Positions 53,615 through 63,245 are shown, numbered from the stretch's first letter. The stretch: DNA of 64,000 bases from Shewanella sp. KX20019 (GCF_016757755.1 NZ_CP068437.1:2728001-2792000); one strand, 5' to 3'. Notes: generated by a model not told the origin, from the letters alone. Translations and numbers: made by a program.

Positions 53615-55924
53615 TTGCCTAAAAAGATGCTAAGACTCAGCTTGTTTCAATACAGTGCATTGCTAATGTTTGCTTTGATAAGCATATTCACAACTCAGCG
53701 CTCACTTGCAGCTGAATTTGTCGGTTCATTCGAATGTCAGCAATGTCATCAGCAAGCTTTTAAAGATTGGACAGGTTCAGATCATGACATGGCAATGAAA
53801 CACGCCAATAAAGACTCTGTAGTGGCAAACTTTAATACTCAATTTAGCTATCAAGGTAAACAAAACCGTTTTTTTACTAAGGGTGATGAATACTGGGTCA
53901 ATATCGAAGATCTCAATGGGCAGTTCAACGACTTTAAGGTCAGTTATACCTTTGGTATCGAACCATTGCAGCAGTATATGGTGGAGTTTGCAGACGGGCG
54001 AGTGCAACTAATCCCTTTTGCCTGGGATAACCGTCCAAAAGCAGAAGGCGGCCAGAAATGGTTTCACTTATATCCAGACAATAGCGCTAAACACGATGAC
54101 TTCTTTTGGCAGAATGTCGGTCAAAACTGGAACTTCATGTGTGCGGACTGTCACTCAACCAATGTTAAAAAAAACTACGATTTTGAAAACGACCGCTTTA
54201 ACACCACTTTTTCTGAAATCAATGTTGGCTGCGAAGCCTGCCATGGCGCAGCAAGTGAGCATCTAACTTGGGCGAATAAGCCAGGCGATAAAACAACACA
54301 AGCCTTTGGCTTTGATAGAGCGTTAACAAAACCAGTTGCAAGCTGGACATGGTCACAAAGCAATAATAATGCTGCAGGCAGTAGTGATTCTACTCATAGC
54401 GTCAATAACACTGCAAAACCCGCCTCAGCACAACACAGTAATCAACTACAGAGTTGTGCTCAGTGCCACAGTCGTCGACTACAAATAAGTGATAGTAAGC
54501 CACTCGTGAACAGTGATTTCGGCGACCGCTACCAGTTAAACCTGATTGGCCAAGATCTCTATTATGACGACGGTCAGGTCTTTGATGAAGATTATGTTTA
54601 TGGCTCTTTCTTGCAGTCAAAAATGCATGAAAATGGTGTCGTTTGCAGTAATTGTCATAATCCACACTCAACAAAAATAGTGTTACCGGGCAATGCATTG
54701 TGTAGCCAGTGTCACAGCCCTGCCAAGTTTGATACTGTCGAGCACCATAAGCACCAAGTCGATAGTAGTGGCGCCCAATGTGTTAATTGCCACATGCCGC
54801 AAACTACCTATATGCAGATCGATAAACGTCGAGATCATAGCTTCAGCATACCAAAACCGGCGAACTCTCAGCGCATCGGAACACCAAACGCCTGCAATCA
54901 ATGCCATCAAGATAAAGACATAGCGTGGGCTGTAGATAAAACGGCTCGCTGGTACCCCGGCCTAAACACCTATGATGCTAAACACTTTAGCAGTGCTTTT
55001 GCCGGCGCCAGAGCGGGGATCCCCGCTGCAGGAGATCAGCTCTCCTACATCGCACAAGATCATCAGCAAGCGGCCATTATACGCGCAGCAGCGATTGAGC
55101 GATTACAACAATACCCTGGTAGAAACGGGGTGGTGGCTATTGCAAGAGCCACTCGACATGACGACCCTCTACTAAGATTTGCAACGATTCAGGGCAGTAC
55201 GCCCTACCCGATTGCAGATAGATGGCGCATGTTAGCGCCACTATTGACCGATGAAGTGTTGATGGTGCGAAGCCAAGCGGCGGGGGCTTTAGCCGGATTC
55301 TGGTCTGAGCTGACACCCAAGCAGCAGCAAACTTTAACTAAGCCACTTGCTGAGTATATAGAGATCTTAAAATTCAATGGCGATCGCGGTTTTGCCCGTA
55401 CCAATCTCGCTCACCTTTATGCCAATCAAGGCAAAGTGGAGCAAGCTGTAGTGCAATATAAAGCTGCTATTGCGGTGCAAGCAAACTACGCCGCTGCCTA
55501 TATAAACCTTGCCGATCTCTACCGTGCAAATAGGCAAGAGAATCTCGCAATGAAAACCCTTGAGCAAGGTATTAAAGCGCAACCTACTTCAGGCGCAATC
55601 CAGTTCAGTATGGCACTTGCACTACTGCGGGCTAAAGAAACGGAAAATGCCATGGGGTATCTTCTCAATGCCACTGAGCTTGAACCCAATAACGGCCGGT
55701 TCTGGTATGTATACGCCATTGCAGTTACGCCGACTTCAGTCGCAAAAGCAGCTGCTGCCTTCGATAAGGCTTATCAGGTTAGTGGCAACCCGCAGTACCT
55801 GTATGCGTTATGTGAATTGATGTTGAGTAATAACACTCCACAAGCAAAGCAATGCTTGCAGGATCTATCGACTCGTGTACCAGCTGACGCCGTTAAGCAA
55901 CTTAAGGCACGTTTTCAACAGTAG
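53615..55924 (+). CDS. Eight-heme c-type cytochrome with C-terminal TPR repeats
   Basis: The product (about 769 aa) has a signal peptide and eight CxxCH heme sites: CQQCH, CADCH, CEACH, CAQCH, CSNCH, CSQCH, CVNCH and CNQCH. From about residue 595 come TPR repeats (GFARTNLAHLYANQGKVEQAV). It is a periplasmic electron carrier or oxidoreductase of the cytochrome c554-like group. The start is unclear: TTG at 53615 and ATG at 53627 both lack a well-placed ribosome site, whereas AAGGA sits seven bases before an in-frame ATC at 53606. It follows the two-component pair in the same direction by 52 bases. Confidence 0.92.
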   Translation: MPKKMLRLSLFQYSALLMFALISIFTTQRSLAAEFVGSFECQQCHQQAFKDWTGSDHDMAMKHANKDSVVANFNTQFSYQGKQNRFFTKGDEYWVNIEDLNGQFNDFKVSYTFGIEPLQQYMVEFADGRVQLIPFAWDNRPKAEGGQKWFHLYPDNSAKHDDFFWQNVGQNWNFMCADCHSTNVKKNYDFENDRFNTTFSEINVGCEACHGAASEHLTWANKPGDKTTQAFGFDRALTKPVASWTWSQSNNNAAGSSDSTHSVNNTAKPASAQHSNQLQSCAQCHSRRLQISDSKPLVNSDFGDRYQLNLIGQDLYYDDGQVFDEDYVYGSFLQSKMHENGVVCSNCHNPHSTKIVLPGNALCSQCHSPAKFDTVEHHKHQVDSSGAQCVNCHMPQTTYMQIDKRRDHSFSIPKPANSQRIGTPNACNQCHQDKDIAWAVDKTARWYPGLNTYDAKHFSSAFAGARAGIPAAGDQLSYIAQDHQQAAIIRAAAIERLQQYPGRNGVVAIARATRHDDPLLRFATIQGSTPYPIADRWRMLAPLLTDEVLMVRSQAAGALAGFWSELTPKQQQTLTKPLAEYIEILKFNGDRGFARTNLAHLYANQGKVEQAVVQYKAAIAVQANYAAAYINLADLYRANRQENLAMKTLEQGIKAQPTSGAIQFSMALALLRAKETENAMGYLLNATELEPNNGRFWYVYAIAVTPTSVAKAAAAFDKAYQVSGNPQYLYALCELMLSNNTPQAKQCLQDLSTRVPADAVKQLKARFQQ

Positions 55925-56030
55925 TTCGAAGTATTCATGCCACTCAATCTAAGAAAAACTGGAATATTTGCGAGTATTTCAGTTTGTTCTTGTCCTCTAT
56001 TATTCGTCCATCAAAATTTATTTAAAATGG

Positions 56031-56822
56031 ATGTACAGAGTGAAATTTCAAGCCGCATTATTGGTGTCTCTAACGCTCCCCTTGCTTACTAACGCCGCTT
56101 ACGCAGAAGAGAAAGAAGTTCAAGACATGTCTGACCCACTCGCTGTTTACACGCAGGTCGGTGGCTCTTATGGTACAAATGGCGTTAACTTTAAGCTAGG
56201 TAAAACACTAGAGACGGGTTCTGCAACAGACATGTCGATGGTACTGTTTGAGCTTAAAAGCATGTTCGGCGACCATAGCAAAGATGAAGGTTCTAGTTCA
56301 ATGAACCCAGATATGGCTAATGATGGGATATCAGAACTTCGTTTTAGAAAATTCGATGTTGATATGACCAATGGCCGTGGTATCTCGATGGACGTTATCC
56401 ATAACTTCGACACCAACTCAGGTACCGCATCGGTTGGCATGATCCAAGCTTTACCCAAAGTGGGTTTTTGGCAAGCATTTCCCATCATCGCCGCTGGCGT
56501 ACAATACAATGATGGCTCAATGACCTCTACAGATGGTGACTCAACAGGCTTACATTCTGACTTTGCTTTTGCCAGTTTCACTCTTTACAACAAGTTCCAA
56601 ATCACGGATACAATCTGGGCCAACTATAACCCAGTTTATACTCAGGCAATTTTCGGCGACCAGCTATACACCGACAAGCTACGCGGTAGCGATGGCCTAA
56701 CCCATGAATTTGTCTTGAGCTGGCAGATGACACCAAAGCAAAACTTCCGCCTTTGGTACAATACAACTCAGAATAACTTCAGTGACGGTGATTTCCGTTT
56801 GGAATACAACCAACAGTTCTAA
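56031..56822 (+). CDS. Outer-membrane beta-barrel-type protein of unknown function
   Basis: The product (about 263 aa) has a signal peptide cleaved after NAAYA and a mature part of short alternating strands ending in EYNQQF, with the terminal aromatic residue used by the barrel-assembly machinery. I do not recognise the family. ATG at 56031 or GTG at 56040 (the latter nine bases after GGA) could be the start; upstream residues do not look like signal sequence. It lies between the cytochrome and the maturase. A porin role is inferred. Confidence 0.75.
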   Translation: MYRVKFQAALLVSLTLPLLTNAAYAEEKEVQDMSDPLAVYTQVGGSYGTNGVNFKLGKTLETGSATDMSMVLFELKSMFGDHSKDEGSSSMNPDMANDGISELRFRKFDVDMTNGRGISMDVIHNFDTNSGTASVGMIQALPKVGFWQAFPIIAAGVQYNDGSMTSTDGDSTGLHSDFAFASFTLYNKFQITDTIWANYNPVYTQAIFGDQLYTDKLRGSDGLTHEFVLSWQMTPKQNFRLWYNTTQNNFSDGDFRLEYNQQF

Positions 56823-57022
56823 CTGTCTACGAGTCTAATTAACCAAGCCAGCAATTAGCTGGCTTTTTTAATCGCTGAAATCCCAACAGCAGTTAACTAA
56901 TTAGCTGGTAAAAACACCAGTTTTGTCGCCTTTGCGCCGAATTTCACAGGTGTATCGTTAGTTTCACTTTATAATCACAGATGTTAAATAACGACCCGCT
57001 TAATCGCTTCAAGGACTCAATT

Positions 57023-58285
57023 ATGCAACCTATCAAAGTCAATTTACATAATGGTAAAGCAAGCAAACGATTTCATGTGATGAGCAAGCCTATTGGCGCT
57101 GCTTGTAACATAGACTGCACCTACTGCTACTACTTAAGTAAACAGGACCTACTTGACTATAAGAAAGGTTGCAGCCCACAAATGCCCTTTGATGAACTTG
57201 AGTCCTATATTAAGCAGTATATCGAACAACAAAATACACCAGAGATAATATTCACTTGGCAAGGCGGTGAACCGACAATGCTTGGGCTCGACTACTTTAA
57301 AGAGGTCGTTCGGCTACAAACTAAATATGCGCCTAAAAATGTGATCATCTCTAATGATCTGCAAACCAACGGTACGTTACTGACTGACGCATGGTGCTAC
57401 TTTTTATCGAAGCATAATTTTCTAGTCGGATTAAGCATCGATGGCCCTGAGATGTACCACAATGCCTATCGTAAAAATCGTGCAGGCCGTGGTACCTTTA
57501 AACAAGTGATGGCGGGAATTTCCCTGCTGCATAAACATAAAGTAAATTTTGCGACACTCACCTGTATTAACAATCTCACTAGCAAGAGTCCGTTAGATAT
57601 CTATCGCTTCTTGCGTGATGAAGTTCGTTCTCCACAGATCCAGTTTATTCCGATTGCGGAACCTGAAACATTTAGAGAGACCGCGCCGCATCATTGGAAC
57701 AAAGAGGACATGCCTGTCCTTGGTAGCAAGCAAGCCCAACCAGGTGAGCCAGATTCGGTCGTGACCGCTTGGTCCGTATCGAGTGAAGATTGGGGTAAAT
57801 TTTTATGTGGCGTATTTGATGAATGGATTAAGCACGATATAGGCAAGGTGAACATCCAATATTTTGAAGCCTGTGTTGAGACTTGGATGGGCAGAACCAA
57901 TCCTCTATGCACCCTAGGTTCATTGTGTGGTAAAGGCTTGGCAATGGAGCCTAATGGCGATGTATTTACTTGTGATCACTACGTTTACCCTGAATACAAA
58001 ATTGGTAATGTTCATCAAAAACCGCTCGACCAAATGGCATTTTCGGCTCAGCAGCAAGCCTTTGGTTTTGCTAAAAGTCGCACGCTCACCAAGCAATGCC
58101 AAAACTGTGATTACAAGTTTGCCTGTTTTGGTGAGTGCCCGAAGAACCGCTTTGTACGTTCTTATGATGGAGAGATGGGTCACAACTACCTATGTCAGGG
58201 CTGGCATATATTTTTTAAACACATCGACATCTATATGTGCCAGATTGTTAGCTCTATGGGTTATCAAGTGAGAAAACCGGTGTAG
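57023..58285 (+). CDS. Radical SAM anaerobic sulfatase-maturating enzyme
   Basis: The 420-residue protein binds the radical-SAM cluster through C28, C32 and C35 (CNIDCTYC). WQGGEPTMLG follows, and the C-terminal SPASM region carries the extra clusters (CTLGSLCGKG, CDHYVYPEY, CQNCDYKFACFGECPKNR). anSMEs oxidise a Cys or Ser in sulfatases to formylglycine without oxygen. The ATG at 57023 has AGGA seven bases before it; an in-frame start 14 codons upstream does not fit. Its natural client is the CTAGR sulfatase at 49856-51412. Confidence 0.94.
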   Translation: MQPIKVNLHNGKASKRFHVMSKPIGAACNIDCTYCYYLSKQDLLDYKKGCSPQMPFDELESYIKQYIEQQNTPEIIFTWQGGEPTMLGLDYFKEVVRLQTKYAPKNVIISNDLQTNGTLLTDAWCYFLSKHNFLVGLSIDGPEMYHNAYRKNRAGRGTFKQVMAGISLLHKHKVNFATLTCINNLTSKSPLDIYRFLRDEVRSPQIQFIPIAEPETFRETAPHHWNKEDMPVLGSKQAQPGEPDSVVTAWSVSSEDWGKFLCGVFDEWIKHDIGKVNIQYFEACVETWMGRTNPLCTLGSLCGKGLAMEPNGDVFTCDHYVYPEYKIGNVHQKPLDQMAFSAQQQAFGFAKSRTLTKQCQNCDYKFACFGECPKNRFVRSYDGEMGHNYLCQGWHIFFKHIDIYMCQIVSSMGYQVRKPV

Positions 58286-58553
58286 AGGCTGTTCAGCACG
58301 GCTATTTGGCCGTTGCAGAGTATTTCGTGCCTAAGTAGATCCTTTTCCAAGCCCCCTTAGCGGGGCTTTGTTGTTTCTTATATTTAGCGATAGCATCCTA
58401 ACATTAATATAAGAAGCATCACGGTAGTCCTCATACTTATCCCCATCTTGTCTGAAGATGCTGGATGCTGTGGGAGGGGTATATAGCCCGTACTCAACAA
58501 CGCAATGTTCTGCTACACTGCTTTTGGTTCATTTAACTTAAGATCAATTTGTT

Positions 58554-59363
58554 ATGCAGCGCCCTCCTCTACGTCAAGCCAAAACCATCGATAACGTTTT
58601 TAATAGTGCCTATTGGCACCTTGGGCAACAAGATTTTACCATTAACGAAATTCGCACCAAGCTTGAGCGTAAAACTGAAAACCAAGAGTGGATCGATACT
58701 GTACTCGCCAGGCTCATAGAGGGTGGTTATTTAAAAAACGACTTTGACTTTGCAGTGCGCTATTGCGAGCAGGCCTTTAGCAATGAACTCGGTAAAGGGG
58801 CGATAAAACGTAAGTTACAACTGCGCGGCATAGCCGTTACCGAAATTGAAACCGCTATAGAACAGGTGATGGACGAACAACAGGTCGACTCCTATGCAAT
58901 GGCAAGCTCTCGGTTACTCAGCAGATTTGATAACTTTTACGGCACTAACAAAGAGAAGGTCTATTCACAAATGACTAACAGGGGTTTCTCTCGTGTAGAG
59001 ATCGATCACGCCTTAGCACAACACCCAGAGCGAGAAACACTGCGCTGTAAATTGGCTGTTAAGGCAGACAAAGTCGACTTAAGCACTGAAATCATAAAAC
59101 TGTTTAATAAAGGTAAAGGTGAAACCCTCATCCGACAAGAGCTTAAGCAGCGACTAATCGACCTAAGCGATTTTGAAGATACCCTGTATCAATTAACGCT
59201 AGCAGAAGATGTCGATTTTTATCTAAGCTGTAAAAAAGAGCTCGCTAAAAAGCGCTACGACTTATCGGACTATAAAGACAAATCTAAAGCCTATGCCTAT
59301 CTGTCGCGCAAAGGCTTTGGCAGTGATGAAATCAAAGAAGCCATGACCCCAGATGAAGACTAG
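58554..59363 (+). CDS. RecX family protein, extended
   Basis: This 269-residue protein looks like RecX repeats of three helices: AYWHLGQQDFTINEIRTKLERK, then VLARLIEGGYLKNDFDFAVRY and GKGAIKRKLQLRGI. The pattern recurs in the second half (IRQELKQRLIDLSD, AYAYLSRKGFGSDEIKEAM). RecX binds RecA filaments and blocks their growth. Typical RecX is about 150 residues and sits after recA; this one is longer and has no recA beside it, so it is a divergent or extra member. Confidence 0.8.
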   Translation: MQRPPLRQAKTIDNVFNSAYWHLGQQDFTINEIRTKLERKTENQEWIDTVLARLIEGGYLKNDFDFAVRYCEQAFSNELGKGAIKRKLQLRGIAVTEIETAIEQVMDEQQVDSYAMASSRLLSRFDNFYGTNKEKVYSQMTNRGFSRVEIDHALAQHPERETLRCKLAVKADKVDLSTEIIKLFNKGKGETLIRQELKQRLIDLSDFEDTLYQLTLAEDVDFYLSCKKELAKKRYDLSDYKDKSKAYAYLSRKGFGSDEIKEAMTPDED

Positions 59364-60128
59364 CCATACTGCCTACATTATCCCCTACTGTATTCAACAT
59401 GCCCGCTGTTGATATGTTCTAAGGCCAATAGATTAGCTTGTTTTCTACCTGTATTAACTGAGTATTTATCTGACTTAATACGGTTCTTCTCCAAATAGTG
59501 CTGACTGCAATATCAGTTATTACTTTTCAAATCAGAATCAACGTCAAGGTCGTGGTGCTTCGCCCACACCTGAGCCAAGGGATAAAGCGCTTGTACCCCT
59601 TGGCGAACCCTCAGCGCCCCGGCGAAATTTCTGAGAAACGAAACTTCCAACGGGGGAGATTAGATTCTGCACGTTTGGTTAATGTATTTAAGCCATGATG
59701 TTTACTGAGAGATTGCAATTTCTTTTATGAAGGCTGATAACTCAAATGTTGGTAGTTTGCGTTTTTCGAAACCAGTGTAGGCCTTCGATGGCATGGACGC
59801 CATCGTAGCGCATTCTGGGACGAACTTGCTGCGCACGTCAGTTGCGTCTTCATATACGCCTGCCGCAGGCAATCGGAACCACTTTGGTCAGCAGCTAAAG
59901 TATTTATGCCCCAAAGTGAGTTTCGCAGTTCAAAAGGTAAATAGGGCTGGTAAAGCTTTTTCCATAGGAAAGCTAATCTGAAAGAGTGTGATAATCAAAA
60001 AAGGTTATGCCTGTCCTATCTTTTGATAAATACCTGATTTTGTAAGCCAGAAGGTAGAATTTAGGAGGGGAATTATGCTTACATGATAAAAGTGATTTAA
60101 ATATCTAAAAAGAGATAAGGAGAAGTCA
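59364..60128. other. Intergenic region with dispersed hairpin repeats
   Basis: No supported gene. A perfect hairpin CGATGGC-ATGGAC-GCCATCG is at 59786-59805, followed at 59808-59834 by a copy of the GCGC...GGACG.ACTTGC.GCGC repeat. This marks the left edge of the accessory stretch. Confidence 0.55.
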
Positions 60129-60464
60129 GTGGCAAGGAGAGGAGGAGGTTTAAGGTTAGCTATTAAAGTTGTTAAGGCTATTGATAAGGCTGGTAAGCAA
60201 GCTGCTAGGGATGCCGAGCGGAGGCAAAAAGCAAACGCTAGAGAGCAGGCTAAAGCTGAGAGGGAGTATCAAAAGCAATTAAGGGAGCAGGAACGTGCAG
60301 AAAAAAATAGAATTAATCAGGCAAAGCATGCAGCGAAATTGAATGTTGCCAGAACAAAGCAACAGTTCAAAGATTCGCTTGTTTATGCTCAAGAAGAATA
60401 TGCTGAGAGATGCTCAGAAAGAGCCGCTTTACGAAAACAATTTATTAATGCAGTACTAAGGTAG
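60129..60464 (+). CDS. Basic coiled-coil protein of unknown function
   Basis: A GTG start at 60129 with AAGGAGA upstream gives a 111-residue protein. The N-terminus is MARRGGGLRL; residues 20-90 are a highly charged helix rich in Lys, Arg, Glu and Ala (RRQKANAREQAKAEREYQ core), predicted coiled coil. No domain recognised. Its stop is four bases before the start of the GIY-YIG gene, so the two form an operon and probably act together. Confidence 0.8.
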   Translation: MARRGGGLRLAIKVVKAIDKAGKQAARDAERRQKANAREQAKAEREYQKQLREQERAEKNRINQAKHAAKLNVARTKQQFKDSLVYAQEEYAERCSERAALRKQFINAVLR

Positions 60465-60468
60465 TCAT

Positions 60469-61926
60469 ATGGATAACAACCTCCTTATCGTCATAGCTAT
60501 TGCTATTTTAGCCATAATTATTAGCTATTTCGTTGCCAATCATCATTTCAATAAAAAACTAAACGAATATAAAAATAGTGTTAATCAAAAGCTCGGTGAG
60601 CACAAAAGTATTGATGAAGCTTTGCAGCAAATAAATGCAAAGCTGGCACTTGTTAAAATTGAGCTTGATGATGACTCCAAAGAATTGGAGCGTGTGCAAT
60701 TAGAGACTGCTGAGTTACAAGAACTTAAGAAAAATGAAAAGCAGTTATTAGAAAATGTTCAGTTGCATACGTCAGCGATTTCTAAGTTAGAAGCTGATAA
60801 AGAAAGGCTTGTGTTAAGCATATCTAAGCTTGGTGTGGAGCAAGAAGAGTTAATGGGAATGTTAGATTTATATTCTCGTTTGGATGAATATACGACATGC
60901 GGCCATTTTGAAATGCCTGACTACCTCTATGAGACCTCGGTTAGATTTGTTGAGGAAATCAAAGATGTCAGGGTTCAGCAAAAAGAAATGATTAAAGATA
61001 AAGAAGCAATCACTTACCCTGATACGACAATCATCTCAAATGATAAATCGTTCAATAAAAAGATTCTAGACGGGCAAGTCAAGTTGATGCTAACTGCATT
61101 TAATACAGAATGTGATTTTCTTATTGGTAAGGTTAACCCAAGTAGTTTTGGTCGAACTTTGGAACGCATAGAAAAGATTGCTAACGCTCTTGAGAAATCG
61201 GCAGCCACCTTAGAGTGCGGCTTTAACATCAGTTACGTAGAGCTAAAGTTTGAAGAGTGCAAACTCCAATATCAATACACACTGAAGAAGCAGGAAGAAG
61301 TCGCAGAGCAAAAGCTAATTAAGGAACAGATAAGAGAAGAACAACGGGCTATCAAGGAATATGAACGAGCTATTGCTGAAGCTGAAAAAGAAGAAAGAAT
61401 GTATAGGGATTTATTAGATAAAGCACGAAAAGCTCTATCTGAGGCCTCTGAAGCCGAGAGGGCTGTTGCAGAACTGCGAATAGCTCAACTTGAGCAGCAA
61501 TTATTAGAGGCAGAAGCTAAAGAAAGTCGAGCTAAGAGTATGGCTGAGCAAACTCGAAAAGGTCATGTTTATGTCATTAGTAACATTGGCTCATTTGGAG
61601 AAGATGTATACAAAATAGGTATGACTAGACGTTTAGAGCCTATGGATCGTGTCAAAGAGCTAGGTGACGCTAGCGTACCTTTCCCATTTGATGTCCACGC
61701 AATGATTTATGCCGAAGATGCCCCAGCGCTTGAAACTGCTCTGCATCGAAAATTTACATCGCTGCGTGTCAATGCTGTGAATCTTAGAAAAGAGTTTTTT
61801 CAGGTAGATCTTGACTCCATTAAGGAAGCTGTTGACAGTATTGATGATATGGACACTGAATTTAAGATGACAGCTTTAGCTGAAGACTACTACGAGAGCC
61901 TCCGTTTACAGCAGCTAGTTGCTTAA
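60469..61926 (+). CDS. Membrane-anchored coiled-coil protein with DUF4041 and GIY-YIG (T5orf172) domains
   Basis: The 485-residue protein begins with one membrane helix (residues 4-22), then a coiled coil to about 130. A DUF4041-like middle part (CGHFEMPDYLYETS onward) and a second long charged coil (to about 360) follow. The C-terminal domain, residues 365-455, starts GHVYVISN and has KIGMTRR and ALHRKF, the GIY-YIG pattern of the T5orf172/MUG113 group. Related proteins occur in phages and mobile islands. Nuclease activity is plausible but not shown; a defence role is inference. Confidence 0.85.
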   Translation: MDNNLLIVIAIAILAIIISYFVANHHFNKKLNEYKNSVNQKLGEHKSIDEALQQINAKLALVKIELDDDSKELERVQLETAELQELKKNEKQLLENVQLHTSAISKLEADKERLVLSISKLGVEQEELMGMLDLYSRLDEYTTCGHFEMPDYLYETSVRFVEEIKDVRVQQKEMIKDKEAITYPDTTIISNDKSFNKKILDGQVKLMLTAFNTECDFLIGKVNPSSFGRTLERIEKIANALEKSAATLECGFNISYVELKFEECKLQYQYTLKKQEEVAEQKLIKEQIREEQRAIKEYERAIAEAEKEERMYRDLLDKARKALSEASEAERAVAELRIAQLEQQLLEAEAKESRAKSMAEQTRKGHVYVISNIGSFGEDVYKIGMTRRLEPMDRVKELGDASVPFPFDVHAMIYAEDAPALETALHRKFTSLRVNAVNLRKEFFQVDLDSIKEAVDSIDDMDTEFKMTALAEDYYESLRLQQLVA

Positions 61927-62066
61927 CTTTGTTTCGATACATAGCCTTCTATTTGTGGGGCAAAGTGTAGTAGTCAATTAATATTGACTACTACACTAGA
62001 GTTGATCGAAGACCTAGCTAATTTAGTAAAGCTCTAAATAATAATTCAAGCCCTTACGGAGAAACT

Positions 62067-62675
62067 GTGAAGTCTAGAAATGTAGATATTTCTGCTCCTT
62101 TGACAAATGAAGTGAAAAAGTCAATTGAGCTATTTCAATATAGATCAAAAGAACTCATTGATAACTATGAAGATATTAAGATTAAAGGGCTTAATGTCTG
62201 TGGTTCACACACTTTTTCATTCGAGGGTGGGAAAATATCAGGTTCAGGGATTAATTTTTGCAGACATCGCTTGAAGGGCTTGTTTGTTGATTTTCGTTTC
62301 TTTGTAGGCAACGATGAGCCAACTAACTTTTTACGGTTTCATGGTTTGATTGGTAGGCTTAGTGATGATCAAGGGTTTAGAAGTACACTTAAGGAGTTGA
62401 AATCTGGGTGGAAAGAAAAAGGTATGTTTGATGGCTGGTGTGACATACCAGCTCTTGAAATGATTAAGATCTACTTTAATGCTCAAGCATTTCATGGTGA
62501 ACATATAAGAGAAAAGGACTTTCTCCATTTAGTTCAATCTTTTGATATGAAAACTTTAGAGTTTGTATTGGTTATGCACATAAGTGACCGCATACAGTTG
62601 GTGAAAAATTTACGTTGGATGTTAGAGCAAGCTAATGCTCAAGGGTACTTACAGATACCAGAATATCATTACTGA
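62067..62675 (+). CDS. Hypothetical protein, accessory
   Basis: A GTG start at 62067, five bases after ACGGAG, gives a 202-residue soluble protein. It has no signal peptide or membrane segment. I recognise no domain. The middle (GLFVDFRFFVGNDEPTNF) is beta-rich and the last third helical. It follows the GIY-YIG gene by 140 bases in the same direction and, like it, is AT-rich compared with core genes, which suggests shared transfer. Confidence 0.7.
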   Translation: MKSRNVDISAPLTNEVKKSIELFQYRSKELIDNYEDIKIKGLNVCGSHTFSFEGGKISGSGINFCRHRLKGLFVDFRFFVGNDEPTNFLRFHGLIGRLSDDQGFRSTLKELKSGWKEKGMFDGWCDIPALEMIKIYFNAQAFHGEHIREKDFLHLVQSFDMKTLEFVLVMHISDRIQLVKNLRWMLEQANAQGYLQIPEYHY

Positions 62676-62820
62676 AGTGGCATAGTTAATTTGGCCACCT
62701 AGTTAGAGGTTGATATCATAACCTCGACATAATTTGTCTTACTAAATATTCCGTAAAAGGGGTTCGGAGCGATACTTTTTCTAATCAATACCAGTCAACT
62801 TAGACTGGATGCTCTAAGCC

Positions 62821-62980
62821 GTTTATGTCCAGAAGCGTGTCAGGCGCTACATTGAAACTTGCTGGCAGAGCATGTGCTGTGGGGCGTGCAAGCTTCTAAA
62901 TCACGGATGTTTTAGCAGAGCCTACATGGACGTACTTGTGGCGGCTTGCTAGGACACAGGGCGCATGCTCTGCTATTTCA
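62821..62980. repeat. Large imperfect palindromic repeat, copy A
   Basis: Begins TTTATGTCCAGAA. GCAGAGCATGTGC (62865-62877) pairs with GCGCATGCTCTGC (62961-62973), one mismatch, and GCAAGC (62888) with GCTTGC (62944) inside. The apex holds GAGCCTACATGGACGTACTT. It would fold into a stem of about 110 bases. Confidence 0.8.
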
Positions 62981-63088
62981 ATATGGCCTGATAATTTTAA
63001 AAATATGTGGGGTCAGTGTAAACTTTAATTTATTACCGTACATTTCCTAATCTCACAGCTCACTTTTTAGACCTTTTGCACTAACTCA

Positions 63089-63245
63089 TTTATGTCCAGA
63101 AATGAGCTAGACGCTACTCTGAACTCGCTGGCAGAGCATCTGCTTTGGAACGTGCAAGCTTCTGAAAAAGGGATTTTTCAGCAGAGCCTACATGGAGGTA
63201 TTCACGGCGGCTTGCAAAGGAACATAGTGGATGAGCTGCTTTCCA
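63089..63245. repeat. Large imperfect palindromic repeat, copy B
   Basis: Same order of blocks as copy A, 267 bases later: TTTATGTCCAGAA, GCTGGCAGAGCAT, CGTGCAAGCTTCT, GCAGAGCCTACATGGA, GCGGCTTGC. GCAAGC (63154) and GCTTGC (63210) still pair, while the outer stem has decayed. Confidence 0.8.

Noticed and set aside
59498..59698. 66-codon frame in the gap before the accessory genes
   Set aside because: No ribosome site, no recognisable composition, ends in a repeat-rich stretch; likely chance.
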